A stretch of DNA of 18,045 nt from assembly GCA_028289305.1 (NCBI GenBank), contig JANQQO010000282.1, positions 1 to 18,045 of the forward strand. The letters run 5' to 3'. Every line of letters begins with the position of its first letter. Within the stretch, counting starts at the first letter, position 1. Shown here in pieces: positions 6,887-14,895 of the stretch. This DNA is from Rickettsiales bacterium. Its GTDB lineage: Bacteria; Pseudomonadota; Alphaproteobacteria; Rickettsiales; JANQQO01. The position numbers were made by a program, and so were the translations under genes. Under the pieces are notes generated by a model. The model had not been told where the DNA came from, searched no databases, and saw only the letters and a list, made by a program, of their open reading frames with translations.

Positions 6887-9493
6887 TTACGTCGCGGCTT
6901 TTTTTGTACCCGCTTTCAGCGTCAACGCGTCTTTACCAGCACCTACTTGCAAGCTATTTCCTTCTGTCACCCGGCCTTCTAGCAGCATCGTTGCGATTTT
7001 ATCCTGCAATTCTTTTTGGATCACGCGTTTCAGCGGTCGCGCGCCATATACCGGGTCATACCCCACTTCCGCCAGCCACTCTACCGCAGCTTTATTGATG
7101 GTGAGCGCAATCTTGCGGTGCTCAAGCCGCTTCTCCAGCAGCGCCAGCTGAATGCGCACAATATCTGCCATATTGCTCCGCTGCAGGCGATTGAACAGCA
7201 CAATCTCATCCAGCCGGTTTAAAAACTCGGGCCGGAACGCTGCGCGCACAATCTCCATAACAGGTTCCCGTGCACTTTCGCTTTCTTTATCCTCCGGCAA
7301 TTCTGCCAATACTTCCGAACCCAGGTTAGACGTCAGAATAATCACCGTATTGGTAAAATCGACCGTGCGTCCTTGGCTATCCGTCAATCGCCCATCGTCC
7401 AACACCTGCAGCAACACATTAAACACATCACGATGTGCTTTCTCCACCTCATCGAACAGAATCACCTGATAAGGCCGCCGCCGTACTGCTTCGGTGAGCG
7501 TACCACCTTCTTCATATCCCACATAGCCCGGTGGCGCGCCAATCAGTCGCGCTACCGCATGCTTCTCCATATATTCCGACATATCAATGCGCAGCAATGC
7601 CCGCTCATCATCAAACATAAATAATGCCAATGCCTTACACAGCTCCGTTTTCCCTACTCCCGTTGGCCCTAAGAATAGGAACGAGGCAAGCGGCCGACTT
7701 TCCTCTTGTAAGCCTGCCCGCGCACGGCGCAGCGCATTGCTCACTGCGGTTAAGGCAGGCTCTTGTCCTACCACTTTCTCACGCAGCTTTTCTTCCATTT
7801 TTAACAGCTTCTCTTGCTCGCCGGAGAGCATTTTTTCTACCGCTACCCCGGTCCAGCGCGCGACAACCGCGGCAATATCATCTTCCGTTACTGCCTCATT
7901 CACCAGCCCGCTCTTTTCTTCTAGCTTCTCTGCCTCAGCGAGCTCTTTTTCTAATGAAGGGATAACGCCGTAAGTCAGCTCACCCGCCCGTGCTAGATTC
8001 CCATCGCGCTGCGCAATCTCAAGCTCCTTGCGTGCCTCTTCCAGCGCTTCTTTCAGCTTTTGTGCACTTGCCATTTTCTCTTTTTCTTCCTGCCAGGCAG
8101 CGTTCAGCTTTTCAGATTGCTTCTCCAGCTTGTCTAACTCCCCGCTAAGCTTCTCCAGGCGCTCTTGCGATGCCTTATCCTTCTCTTTTTTTAGCGCCTC
8201 CCGCTCGATTTTCAGCTGAATGATCTTCCGATCCAGCTCGTCAATTTCCTCCGGTTTACTATCCACCTCCATGCGCAATCGGCTGGCCGCCTCATCCACC
8301 AAATCAATCGCTTTATCCGGCAAAAAGCGGTCAGAAATATAGCGATTGGAAAGCGTGGCGGCGGCAACCAGGGCGTTATCCACAATCTGCACCCCATGGT
8401 GCACTTCATATTTTTCCTTTAACCCCCGCAGAATAGAAATCGTATCTTCCACTGAAGGTTCTGCCGTATACACCGCCTGGAAACGCCGTGCCAGTGCCGC
8501 ATCTTTCTCAATATGTTTGCGATATTCATCCAGCGTCGTCGCCCCAATGCAATGCAGCTCCCCACGCGCCAGTGCTGGTTTCAGCAAGTTTGATGCATCC
8601 ATCGCGCCTTCGCTTGCTCCAGCACCCACCAACGTGTGCAGCTCATCGATAAACAGCACAATCTCACCTTCCGCGGCGGTAATCTCTGCCAACACCGCCT
8701 TCAAGCGTTCTTCAAATTCACCCCGAAATTTCGCTCCCGCAATCAGTGCCCCTAAATCGAGCAGCATCAGCCGCTTGCGCTTTAAATTCTCTGGCACATC
8801 CCCAGAGATAATGCGCTGCGCCAAGCCTTCTACAATCGCGGTTTTCCCCACACCCGGCTCACCAATCAATACGGGATTATTCTTCGTGCGCCGTGACAGC
8901 ACCTGTATCGTCCGCCGTATCTCTTCCTCACGCCCAATCACCGGGTCTAGCGCGCCACTTCGTGCCCGCTCGGTTAAATCCGTGGCGTATTTCTCCAGCG
9001 CCTCAAAACTCTCCTCCGCTGAGGCAGAATCCGCCTTCCGGCCTTTGCGCATATCCTGAATGGCTGCTTCCAGCGCCTCTGCGGCCACCCCCGCCTCATT
9101 TAAAATCTGCGCAGACGGCGTGCCGGCCACCAATACCAGTGCCTGCAACACGCGCTCTGCTGTGGTAAAGCGGTCATTATTACTGCTTGCGAGCTCTGCC
9201 GCCTTGGCGAATAGCTTCGCCGTTGCCGCATCCAGATAAATCTGCGTACCACCAGAAGACGTCACTGCCGGCAAGCTGTCCAGCGCCGCGTCTACCTCTT
9301 TCTTCACGGCTTTCGGCTGCGCCCCACAGGCCACGAGCAATTTATGCATGATATTCGCGCTTCCGCGCTCTGCATCCAGCATTGCCTTAAAAATATGCTC
9401 AGGCGTGAGCTGCTGATGCTCCTTTTGTAATGCCAGTGCTTGTGCAGACTGAATCACGTCCTGCATATGCTGTGTAAACTTATCTAGATTCAT
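6887..9493 (-). CDS. clpB: ATP-dependent disaggregase ClpB
   Basis: ClpB is a cytoplasmic hexameric AAA+ machine that, with DnaK/DnaJ/GrpE, threads proteins out of aggregates. All 868 residues fit the family length. Domains in order: Clp N-terminal repeats (1-145); NBD1 with Walker A GEPGVGKT (211-218) and Walker B FIDEL (281-285); a coiled-coil middle domain (about 400-530) that DnaK uses for activation; NBD2 with Walker A GPTGVGKT (609-616), the pore-loop motif GYVGYE (656-661) and Walker B ILFDE (about 678-682). The arginine-finger region FRPEFLNRLDEI follows. The ATG at 9493 has GAGGG four nt upstream. The gene is divergent from the DUF3108 gene, and another DnaK-system gene (grpE) lies 0.9 kb away. 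No anomaly is seen. Confidence 0.97.
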   Translation of the reverse strand: MNLDKFTQHMQDVIQSAQALALQKEHQQLTPEHIFKAMLDAERGSANIMHKLLVACGAQPKAVKKEVDAALDSLPAVTSSGGTQIYLDAATAKLFAKAAELASSNNDRFTTAERVLQALVLVAGTPSAQILNEAGVAAEALEAAIQDMRKGRKADSASAEESFEALEKYATDLTERARSGALDPVIGREEEIRRTIQVLSRRTKNNPVLIGEPGVGKTAIVEGLAQRIISGDVPENLKRKRLMLLDLGALIAGAKFRGEFEERLKAVLAEITAAEGEIVLFIDELHTLVGAGASEGAMDASNLLKPALARGELHCIGATTLDEYRKHIEKDAALARRFQAVYTAEPSVEDTISILRGLKEKYEVHHGVQIVDNALVAAATLSNRYISDRFLPDKAIDLVDEAASRLRMEVDSKPEEIDELDRKIIQLKIEREALKKEKDKASQERLEKLSGELDKLEKQSEKLNAAWQEEKEKMASAQKLKEALEEARKELEIAQRDGNLARAGELTYGVIPSLEKELAEAEKLEEKSGLVNEAVTEDDIAAVVARWTGVAVEKMLSGEQEKLLKMEEKLREKVVGQEPALTAVSNALRRARAGLQEESRPLASFLFLGPTGVGKTELCKALALFMFDDERALLRIDMSEYMEKHAVARLIGAPPGYVGYEEGGTLTEAVRRRPYQVILFDEVEKAHRDVFNVLLQVLDDGRLTDSQGRTVDFTNTVIILTSNLGSEVLAELPEDKESESAREPVMEIVRAAFRPEFLNRLDEIVLFNRLQRSNMADIVRIQLALLEKRLEHRKIALTINKAAVEWLAEVGYDPVYGARPLKRVIQKELQDKIATMLLEGRVTEGNSLQVGAGKDALTLKAGTKKAAT

Positions 9494-9530
9494 TTTCCCT
9501 CGTCCGTAGTAGAATTATACAACGCTTCTC

Positions 9531-9560
9531 TATATATAAGTGAGAAAATGGGTTTATCAA
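9531..9560 (-). promoter_or_regulatory. Sigma-70 type promoter for clpB
   Basis: On the minus strand, TTGATA (9555-9560) is followed by TATATA at a spacing of 16 or 18 bp (the TATATATA run allows two registers). The predicted start leaves a leader of about 30 nt. The self-complementary TATATATA could also serve as a -10 for the divergent plus-strand gene, though no convincing plus-strand -35 is visible. Confidence 0.5.
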
Positions 9561-9570
9561 CGGCAAGAAG

Positions 9571-10398
9571 ATGATGCGCATAATTACCACTGCCCTGCTA
9601 GTAATAACGCTGTTTTTTAGCGCATTACCAACACTCGCCCACGCGCAGCAGCCCAGTGTAGAACAAACGCTCACCGACACGTGCGAGACGGCGCGGCGCT
9701 ATAAAGTCTATTGGCTTGGCCTGCATATCGGGGATTTATTTATAGAGATCGCACGCCAGGCTAACGGATTTTACCAGGTCACAGCGCTTATTCGTAGTTA
9801 TGGCCTAGCACAGCTCGTCAGCAACTATTCCAGTGATACAATAAGCCTGGCAGAATATAAAATCAGCGATGAAGGAACGTTTCAGCCAGTAGGGTTCCAA
9901 ACATCCTTCCAGTTTCGTAAAAAACACCGCGATATCACCATCACCTATGCGCCAGATGGCGCGGTAGCCGGAGAAAATAACCAGCCGCCGGAAAATCGGC
10001 TTAAACGCCCCGCCGTTCCGCCTGAGCTCCAAAAAGGCGCGTATGACCCGCTTACCCTGGGCCTCATCGCTCGTCAGAAGGTGGCGCATCTCTATGATCC
10101 TAAAAAAACGCCCCAAACCTTTACTCTGCCGATGTATGATGGTCGCCGCCGCTCCGACCTCACCTTCACCATTCACGGCCTCATAGAAGAGGGATATATT
10201 CATGTCAGCTTTGACCGCACGCCCATTGCGGGTTTTACCAATAACGAGCTAAAAGCGATCAAAAAGCGCGATCCCACCATTCATATGTATCTAAGCCAGG
10301 AGGATTACTGGCCGGTGGTTGCCAAAGGAGAGTCTCCGCTCGGCACTGCGTATGGGAAGTTAAATAAAATCTGCGTTAATATAGAAGCCTGTATGTAG
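9571..10398 (+). CDS. DUF3108 domain-containing periplasmic protein
   Basis: A 275-residue exported protein of unknown function. A Sec signal peptide is clear: a charged start, a hydrophobic core (LLVITLFFSALPTLA) and an AHA-QQ cleavage site after residue 25. The mature part fits the DUF3108 pattern: YKVYWLGLHIGDLFIEI (44-60), YQVTALIRSYGLAQLVSNYS (68-87), a Phe-Gln-Pro-Val-Gly-Phe core, then YDPLTLGL (158-165) and MYDGRRRSDLTF (188-199). The family is predicted to be beta-rich and located in the periplasm. Three cysteines remain in the mature protein (38, 268, 274), two of them near the C-terminus, so a disulfide is possible. Two adjacent ATGs (9571, 9574) are both possible; AAGAAG immediately precedes them. 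The stop is 2 bp from the convergent grpE stop. Confidence 0.8.
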   Translation: MMRIITTALLVITLFFSALPTLAHAQQPSVEQTLTDTCETARRYKVYWLGLHIGDLFIEIARQANGFYQVTALIRSYGLAQLVSNYSSDTISLAEYKISDEGTFQPVGFQTSFQFRKKHRDITITYAPDGAVAGENNQPPENRLKRPAVPPELQKGAYDPLTLGLIARQKVAHLYDPKKTPQTFTLPMYDGRRRSDLTFTIHGLIEEGYIHVSFDRTPIAGFTNNELKAIKKRDPTIHMYLSQEDYWPVVAKGESPLGTAYGKLNKICVNIEACM

Positions 10399-10400
10399 GG

Positions 10401-11102
10401 CTATTTCGCCACGGCTACCATTGCTGGGCGCAGCAAGCGATCCTTGATGATATAGCCCGCTTGCAATACATCCACCACCGTGCCGGTGTCTTCACCCGTA
10501 TTCTCCACATGCGCTACTGCCTGGTGGTAATTATGATCAAATGGCTCGCCCAGCGGGTTAATGCGGGTGATACCGTGTTTTTCGAACACTTTCAGCAGCT
10601 CATTTTTCGTCAGCTTAATGCCTTCATGAATATTCTTATACACCTCGTTGGTTTCTTCTCCATGCAGCGGCACATTCTCTTCCGCCCGCCGCAAATTTTC
10701 TAACACACTAATCAGATCCTCCGCAAAGCGTGCAATCGCATATTTGCGCGCATCTTCTTTTTCGCGCTCCGCACGTTTGCGCATATTTTCCACCTCTGCC
10801 ATCGCCCGGAGTACCTGGTCGCGCAGCGTGTCTTCATCCTCTTCTACAGCGCCGGCTTCGGGCTCTTCCTCGGGTACATCCTGTATTTCCGCTGAGGTTT
10901 CTGTCGCCTCCAACGCCTCTTCTTCATCGCCTTCTTCCCACTCCACATCCGGCGCATCGCCTTTCTTCTGACGCTGCTTCTCTTCCTCACGTTCTTTATT
11001 GATCTGCACTTTCATTTCTTTTAGCGGCTGCTCAATATTTTCTTCAATTTCCTTATCGCTCGGAAACGCTTTCTTATCCTTGCCTTTTTCACTTTTCGGC
11101 AT
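10401..11102 (-). CDS. grpE: Nucleotide exchange factor GrpE
   Basis: GrpE is a homodimer that releases ADP from DnaK and so resets the chaperone cycle. The 233-residue protein starts with a charged, disordered N-terminal 90 residues, very rich in Glu. It then has the long dimerisation helix (about 93-140, with DQVLRAMAEVENMRKRAERE) and the C-terminal beta domain ending in the family signature VLQAGYIIKDRLLRPAMVAV. The ATG at 11102 is preferred because GAGG lies about 9 nt upstream; a GTG two codons earlier would be almost touching that site. The acidic N-terminus is longer than in E. coli GrpE (197 residues). The gene stands alone and is divergent from rph, without the hrcA that often lies between them in related bacteria. 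Confidence 0.95.
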   Translation of the reverse strand: MPKSEKGKDKKAFPSDKEIEENIEQPLKEMKVQINKEREEEKQRQKKGDAPDVEWEEGDEEEALEATETSAEIQDVPEEEPEAGAVEEDEDTLRDQVLRAMAEVENMRKRAEREKEDARKYAIARFAEDLISVLENLRRAEENVPLHGEETNEVYKNIHEGIKLTKNELLKVFEKHGITRINPLGEPFDHNYHQAVAHVENTGEDTGTVVDVLQAGYIIKDRLLRPAMVAVAK

Positions 11103-11149
11103 AATCACACCTCTACATCATCAGTCAGTAAAAAACGTGCCACTCAATA

Positions 11150-11178
11150 TTTATAGTCATTTCAATTAAGCATTTATG
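11150..11178 (-). promoter_or_regulatory. Possible grpE promoter on the left arm of the inverted repeat
   Basis: The minus strand carries TGACTATAAA, giving a -10 TATAAA (11150-11155), with CATAAA 17 bp upstream as a poor -35. The leader would be about 40 nt. A matching arrangement appears in the opposite orientation on the other arm. Neither a CIRCE repeat nor a clear heat-shock sigma consensus is visible. Confidence 0.35.
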
Positions 11179-11299
11179 CGCCAGCGAAAATGCCTACTTG
11201 CGAGAACCGGAACGGATCGTAGGATAACTACTTGAGTACCGGAAGCGCAGCAAGTAAGTATTTGCAGCAAGCAGAAATGTTTAAGTGGAGTGACTATAA
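11151..11299. repeat. 149-bp imperfect inverted repeat between grpE and rph
   Basis: The left arm (11151-11210) and the reverse complement of the right arm (11239-11299) align over about 60 nt with one or two gaps. Shared blocks are TTATAGTCA at the outer ends, then CA.TTAA, CATTT.TGC, AAAT.C.TACTTGC and CCGG at the inner ends. Roughly 70-75% of positions match over the outer 50 nt. The 28-nt centre contains a direct repeat of ACTTG..AG.ACCGGAA. No coding frame is seen. It could be a decayed mobile palindrome, a paired regulatory region or an RNA fold. This accounts for most of the 269-bp gap between the two genes. Confidence 0.65.
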
Positions 11300-11300
11300 T
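11272..11300 (+). promoter_or_regulatory. Possible rph promoter on the right arm of the inverted repeat
   Basis: A perfect -10 TATAAT (11295-11300) has a weak -35 CAGAAA 17 bp upstream. It mirrors the grpE-side promoter on the other arm. A start near 11307 would give a leader of about 65 nt before rph. Confidence 0.35.
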
Positions 11301-11327
11301 TTACTTGCCTTTGTTTTCAATAGTGGT

Positions 11328-11356
11328 TTGTATAGGTTTTTTATCGCGATGATAAT
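11328..11356 (+). promoter_or_regulatory. Alternative rph promoter, nearly leaderless
   Basis: TTGTAT (11328-11333), a 17-bp spacer and GATAAT (11351-11356). Transcription would begin near 11363, only about 9 nt before the rph ATG. This fits with the absence of a ribosome site there. Confidence 0.35.
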
Positions 11357-11371
11357 AAAAAATTACACTAT

Positions 11372-12097
11372 ATGACAACTCGCCCATCAAAAAGAGCTGC
11401 AGACCAGATGCGTCAGATCGTCTTTGAGCCCGGTGTATCCGAGCAAGCCGAGGGGTCGTGCCTGGTCCATTTTGGCAAAACCCGTGTGTTATGCACCGCC
11501 TCGGTAGATGAATCCGTGCCGCCTTTCATTCGTGGCACCGGCCAAGGCTGGGTCACTGCTGAATATGGCATGTTGCCGCGTTCTACCCACACGCGTATGT
11601 CACGCGAAGCCGCACGCGGCAAGCAATCTGGTCGCACGCAGGAAATCCAGCGTCTGATAGGCCGTTCGCTCCGCGCTGTCACCAATCGCCGGGCACTTGG
11701 GGAGCGGCAAATCACGATCGATTGCGATGTTATCAACGCGGATGGCGGTACGCGCACCGCAGCCATCACCGGGGGTTATATCGCCTTGCACCTCGCCTGC
11801 AAAGGCTTACAGGAAAATCACCTCATCGCCAAATGGCCACTTACCGACACACTCGCTGCAGTATCTTGCGGTTTATACAGAGGTGCCGCCGTTTTAGACC
11901 TCGATTACGATGAAGACAGCGCCGCGGAAGCCGATGCCAATTTTGTCCTCACCGGCAGTGGCAACATCGTCGAAGTTCAAGGAACCGCCGAGGATGAGCC
12001 ATTCAGCAAGGAGCAATTGCTAGAGTTGCTTACGCTCGCACATGCTGGCATAATGCAGCTAACCGAAAAGCAAAAGGAAATACTGGAGGCCGCTTAA
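11372..12097 (+). CDS. rph: Ribonuclease PH
   Basis: RNase PH is a phosphate-dependent 3'-5' exoribonuclease that trims tRNA precursors in the cytoplasm as a hexameric ring. All 241 residues match the family length and order: RPSKRAADQMRQIVFEPGVS (4-23), GKTRVLCTASVDESVPPFIR (35-54), GWVTAEYGMLPRSTHTRMSRE (59-79), GRTQEIQRLIGRSLRAV (87-103) and the nucleotide/phosphate region QITIDCDVINADGGTRTAAI (113-132). The acidic catalytic cluster LDLDYDEDS lies at 175-183. No Shine-Dalgarno is visible before the ATG (AAAAATTACACTAT), so initiation is probably leaderless or SD-independent. rdgB follows directly with no gap, so the two form an operon. Confidence 0.96.
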   Translation: MTTRPSKRAADQMRQIVFEPGVSEQAEGSCLVHFGKTRVLCTASVDESVPPFIRGTGQGWVTAEYGMLPRSTHTRMSREAARGKQSGRTQEIQRLIGRSLRAVTNRRALGERQITIDCDVINADGGTRTAAITGGYIALHLACKGLQENHLIAKWPLTDTLAAVSCGLYRGAAVLDLDYDEDSAAEADANFVLTGSGNIVEVQGTAEDEPFSKEQLLELLTLAHAGIMQLTEKQKEILEAA

Positions 12098-12733
12098 GTG
12101 CCACGCGCATTCACAGAATCCAACCTGGTGATCGCCAGCCATAACGAAGGCAAAATCAGCGAAATCACAGAGCTGTTAAAGCCGTATAACATTGCGGTGG
12201 AAGGGGGCACGGCGTGCAATCTCTCAGAGCCAGAGGAAAATGGCGATACGTTTGAAGCGAATGCGCTCATCAAAGCCCGCTTTTTTGCTGAAAACACCGG
12301 CAAGCCCTCGCTGGCAGATGATTCAGGCCTGGTGATTCCCGTGCTCGGTGGCGCTCCAGGAATCTATTCTGCGCGCTGGGCCGGGCCAGAGAAAGACTTC
12401 ACCGCCGCCATGCAAAAGGTGGAATCGGCCTTACTTGAAAGTATGACCGTCGCTGATGGGTATGAAGCGCATTTCGTCTGCGTCCTCGCCCTCTGCTGGC
12501 CAGATGGGCATACCGAAACCTTTGAAGGCAAAGTGTTTGGCAATCTCACCTTCCCACCGCGTGGGGATAAAGGCTTTGGCTATGACCCTATTTTTATTCC
12601 ACAAGGCCATCAGCTAACCTTTGCCGAGATAGAGCCCGCAAAGAAACACACGATCAGCCATCGCGCGCAGGCTTTCCGTAAGCTCATTGATGCATGTTTT
12701 GCTGCGGAAGAGCGCACCAGCGCTGCGTCTTAG
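12098..12733 (+). CDS. rdgB: XTP/dITP pyrophosphatase (RdgB/HAM1 family)
   Basis: This enzyme hydrolyses non-canonical XTP, ITP and dITP to monophosphates and so keeps deaminated purines out of nucleic acids. The 211 residues hold the family motifs: SHNEGK (14-19), FEANALIKA (52-60), ADDSGL (73-78) with GGAPGIYSARWAG (84-96), GDKGFGYDPIF (156-166) and the SHRAQAF end (187-193). The start is GTG at 12098, directly after the rph stop codon. GGAGG at 12085-12089, inside the end of rph, is spaced 8 nt from it, which supports this start and translational coupling. rph-rdgB is a common pair in Proteobacteria. The stop is 13 bp from the convergent lipoprotein gene, with no clear terminator between. 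Confidence 0.95.
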   Translation: MPRAFTESNLVIASHNEGKISEITELLKPYNIAVEGGTACNLSEPEENGDTFEANALIKARFFAENTGKPSLADDSGLVIPVLGGAPGIYSARWAGPEKDFTAAMQKVESALLESMTVADGYEAHFVCVLALCWPDGHTETFEGKVFGNLTFPPRGDKGFGYDPIFIPQGHQLTFAEIEPAKKHTISHRAQAFRKLIDACFAAEERTSAAS

Positions 12734-12746
12734 CACCTCCTAAGAA

Positions 12747-14003
12747 TCAGTCGAATCCTTGCGGCGCGCGATCAATCACGCGGAAGCGGCCTTTTCTCAC
12801 CTCTAAAATGGCCAGCGCCCGCTCTGGCAAGCCATCCCAAGTGAAGCGAAACGCGCCATTCACGCCAGAAAAACCGCGCTCATTACGAATCGCTGATTTG
12901 CTGAAATCCGGCCCGCCCGATGCGCCGGCCAATAATGCCGCCAGCGCTACGCCATCATAAGAGAGGCTTGCAATCCGCACCGGCTGGTAGCCAAATGTCT
13001 TTGAGAAATGTTTTTCAAACAACTCCCGTGGGCGCGGCGGTGAGCTAGCAAACCACGATCCTTCCAGGCGCGATTCATTCGCCACCACCGGGTCATCCCA
13101 CTGTCCGCTGCCTAAAAAGCGAAACCGTTCGCTATCTACATTATGCCGCACAATACGTGCCGTAATCGTCAGCAGGTTCCGCCCGCCTTCCGGCAATAGC
13201 AGCGCCTCATACTTCCCCTCTTTCAATGTGCTATCACGCTCATCCAGCTCGGTAATTTCGCGTATACTCTCTGAGAGCGCCGCATCCATCGCACGATACG
13301 ATTCCACATGTTTGGGCGATAGGCGCTCTGAGCGCAGCGTGTTCCTCAGTTCGCCCAGCACCACATCACCAAAGGTATCTTTCGGTACGAGCGCAGAAAA
13401 ATCCCGTATACCCTGCGATAGTGCAAACTTCGTAACGCGCCGTATTTGCTGTTCTGGCATAAACCCAAGCAAAAACACCCCACGCTTTGAGAGCTTTTTA
13501 TTATTCGAGAAGGAAATCACATTCACCCCATGCTTTAGCGCCACGGGAGCTGCCGCCTCTGTTGTTTCGCTAAATAACGGCCCTAGAATCAGCTTCACAT
13601 CATGCTCCAGCGCCTCATAAGTCGCATTCTTGGCGCCTTTGGGTGTGCCTTTCGTATCAAACGGCAGAATGATCAAATTTGGATTGCCAATATCAAACAG
13701 CGCCAACTCCGCTGCATCACTCATCGCCCGTCCCAAAGAGGCAGAAGAACCAGTCAGCGGCACTAACAGCCCTACCTTAATCTTTTCATCTTTTTTCCGC
13801 GTGCGCGTGGTCGGCGGCGTAACTTGTGTTTTTTGTTCTATATGCTCCCGCACCACGGGATTAATCTCTGGAATCTGCGCCAGCTCTGGGATTGGCGTTT
13901 CCACCGGCCTATCATCTGGCCCGGTACACGCCGTCACAACGCATAGCAATAAGCCGCAAAAAAACAGCCGTATCGCGCGTATGGTGCTTAAATAACTAGA
14001 CAT
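12747..14003 (-). CDS. LpoA-like lipoprotein (penicillin-binding protein activator, periplasmic-binding-protein fold)
   Basis: An outer-membrane-type lipoprotein of 418 residues. The start is taken at 14003 because it gives a textbook lipoprotein signal: basic N-terminus, hydrophobic LFFCGLLLCV and lipobox VTAC with Cys26. The same frame stays open upstream to 14201, but that extension overlaps rsmI antisense and would bury the signal peptide. After a Pro/Thr-rich linker (27-73) comes a type I periplasmic-binding fold: KIKVGLLVPLTGSSASLG (74-91), VKLILGPLFSETTEAAAPVA (136-155), NVISFSNN (161-168), then GVFLLGFMPEQQIRRV. In E. coli, LpoA (YraM) activates PBP1a and ends in such a domain; the N-terminal TPR half of LpoA is missing here. 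The location beside rsmI-yraN-BON lipoprotein supports a YraM-type role. Which synthase it would contact is inference. Confidence 0.8.
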   Translation of the reverse strand: MSSYLSTIRAIRLFFCGLLLCVVTACTGPDDRPVETPIPELAQIPEINPVVREHIEQKTQVTPPTTRTRKKDEKIKVGLLVPLTGSSASLGRAMSDAAELALFDIGNPNLIILPFDTKGTPKGAKNATYEALEHDVKLILGPLFSETTEAAAPVALKHGVNVISFSNNKKLSKRGVFLLGFMPEQQIRRVTKFALSQGIRDFSALVPKDTFGDVVLGELRNTLRSERLSPKHVESYRAMDAALSESIREITELDERDSTLKEGKYEALLLPEGGRNLLTITARIVRHNVDSERFRFLGSGQWDDPVVANESRLEGSWFASSPPRPRELFEKHFSKTFGYQPVRIASLSYDGVALAALLAGASGGPDFSKSAIRNERGFSGVNGAFRFTWDGLPERALAILEVRKGRFRVIDRAPQGFD

Positions 14004-14031
14004 CACTGCAGTCGGAGGTAGCATTACAACC

Positions 14032-14895
14032 ATGCAGGATATTACTGGAATGCTTCCGACAAGTAAACCCAAGCCTGGGTTATATATTGTCTCTACACCC
14101 ATAGGCAATTTGGGCGATATCACCCTGCGTGCCCTGCAGATAGTGCAGGCGGCAGATAGTGTTTTCTGCGAGGACACGCGCGTGACCCAGAAATTATTCA
14201 AGCATTATGGCATTAGCAACACACTCCGCCCGTATAACGATCATAATGCCGCCAAGGTGCTGCCCAGCATCCTCCGCGCGCTGGAGGAAGAAAAAACCAT
14301 CGCGCTCGTCTCAGATGCTGGTACGCCGCTTATTTCTGATCCTGGTTATAAGCTCCTCACTGCGGCGCAGCAAAAAAACATCTATACCACGATCATTCCC
14401 GGCGCCTCCTCGGTGATTGCTGCGCTCAGCCTCTCTGGGTTGCCGACCGATCGCTTCATGTTCTTGGGGTTTCTGCCCCCACGCACCGGTGCCCGCCGCA
14501 CCGCGCTAGAAGAGGCCCATGCCACATCAGCCACACTGATCTTTTTTGAAACCGCGCGCCGCCTTCGCGCCTGTTTAGAAGACATACAACAGGTTATGGG
14601 CGACACCCGCTCCGTAGTGATTGCCCGCGAGCTTACCAAGCTCCATGAAGAAATCATCACCGGCACCGCACAGGAGCTGCTTGCCCGCTTTGATACCATC
14701 ACCACCAAAGGTGAAATAGTTCTCCTGCTAGGTCCGCCCAAAAAGCAAGCGGCTTCCCAAGAAACGCTCGATGCTGCACTAAAAAATGCCTTGAAAACCC
14801 TGTCGGTCAAGGATGCCTCGGCACATATTGCTAAAGAGTATGATATTCCCAAAAAGCAAGCCTATGCCCGTGCGTTGGAATTAAAAAATGCCTAA
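14032..14895 (+). CDS. rsmI: 16S rRNA (cytidine1402-2'-O)-methyltransferase RsmI
   Basis: RsmI uses S-adenosylmethionine to methylate the ribose of C1402 in the 30S decoding centre. The 287 residues show the tetrapyrrole-methylase-like fold with family motifs: LYIVSTPIGNLGDITLRAL (17-35), EDTRVTQKLFKHYGI (47-61), ALVSDAGTPLISDPG (91-105) and PGASSVIAALSLSGLPTDRF (123-142), followed by FLGFLPPR. The C-terminal 60 residues form the usual small helical domain. GGAGG at 14015-14019 is 12 nt from the ATG at 14032, a little far; the next in-frame ATG (14053) has no better site. It is divergent from the LpoA-like gene and overlaps yraN by 8 bp, so the two are coupled. Confidence 0.95.
   Translation: MQDITGMLPTSKPKPGLYIVSTPIGNLGDITLRALQIVQAADSVFCEDTRVTQKLFKHYGISNTLRPYNDHNAAKVLPSILRALEEEKTIALVSDAGTPLISDPGYKLLTAAQQKNIYTTIIPGASSVIAALSLSGLPTDRFMFLGFLPPRTGARRTALEEAHATSATLIFFETARRLRACLEDIQQVMGDTRSVVIARELTKLHEEIITGTAQELLARFDTITTKGEIVLLLGPPKKQAASQETLDAALKNALKTLSVKDASAHIAKEYDIPKKQAYARALELKNA

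Noticed and set aside
8346..9059. A 237-codon open frame on the plus strand inside clpB
   Set aside because: It is antisense to conserved ClpB coding sequence, Ser/Ala/Arg-rich as expected of a mirror frame, and shows no family features.
9545..9570. Heat-shock (RpoH) promoter before clpB: CTTG and CCCATTTT on the minus strand
   Set aside because: The gap between the two elements is several bases too short for the known consensus; the sigma-70 type match fits better.
11103..11108. GTG start for grpE two codons earlier
   Set aside because: The GAGG ribosome site would be almost in contact with that codon; ATG at 11102 has normal spacing.
14024..14031. ATT as an rsmI start with better spacing from GGAGG
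   Set aside because: ATT is an extremely rare start codon; the ATG at 14032 in the same frame is far more likely.
14004..14201. Upstream extension of the LpoA-like frame to 14201
   Set aside because: It would overlap rsmI antisense and place the clear lipoprotein signal peptide internally; the start at 14003 explains the signal perfectly.
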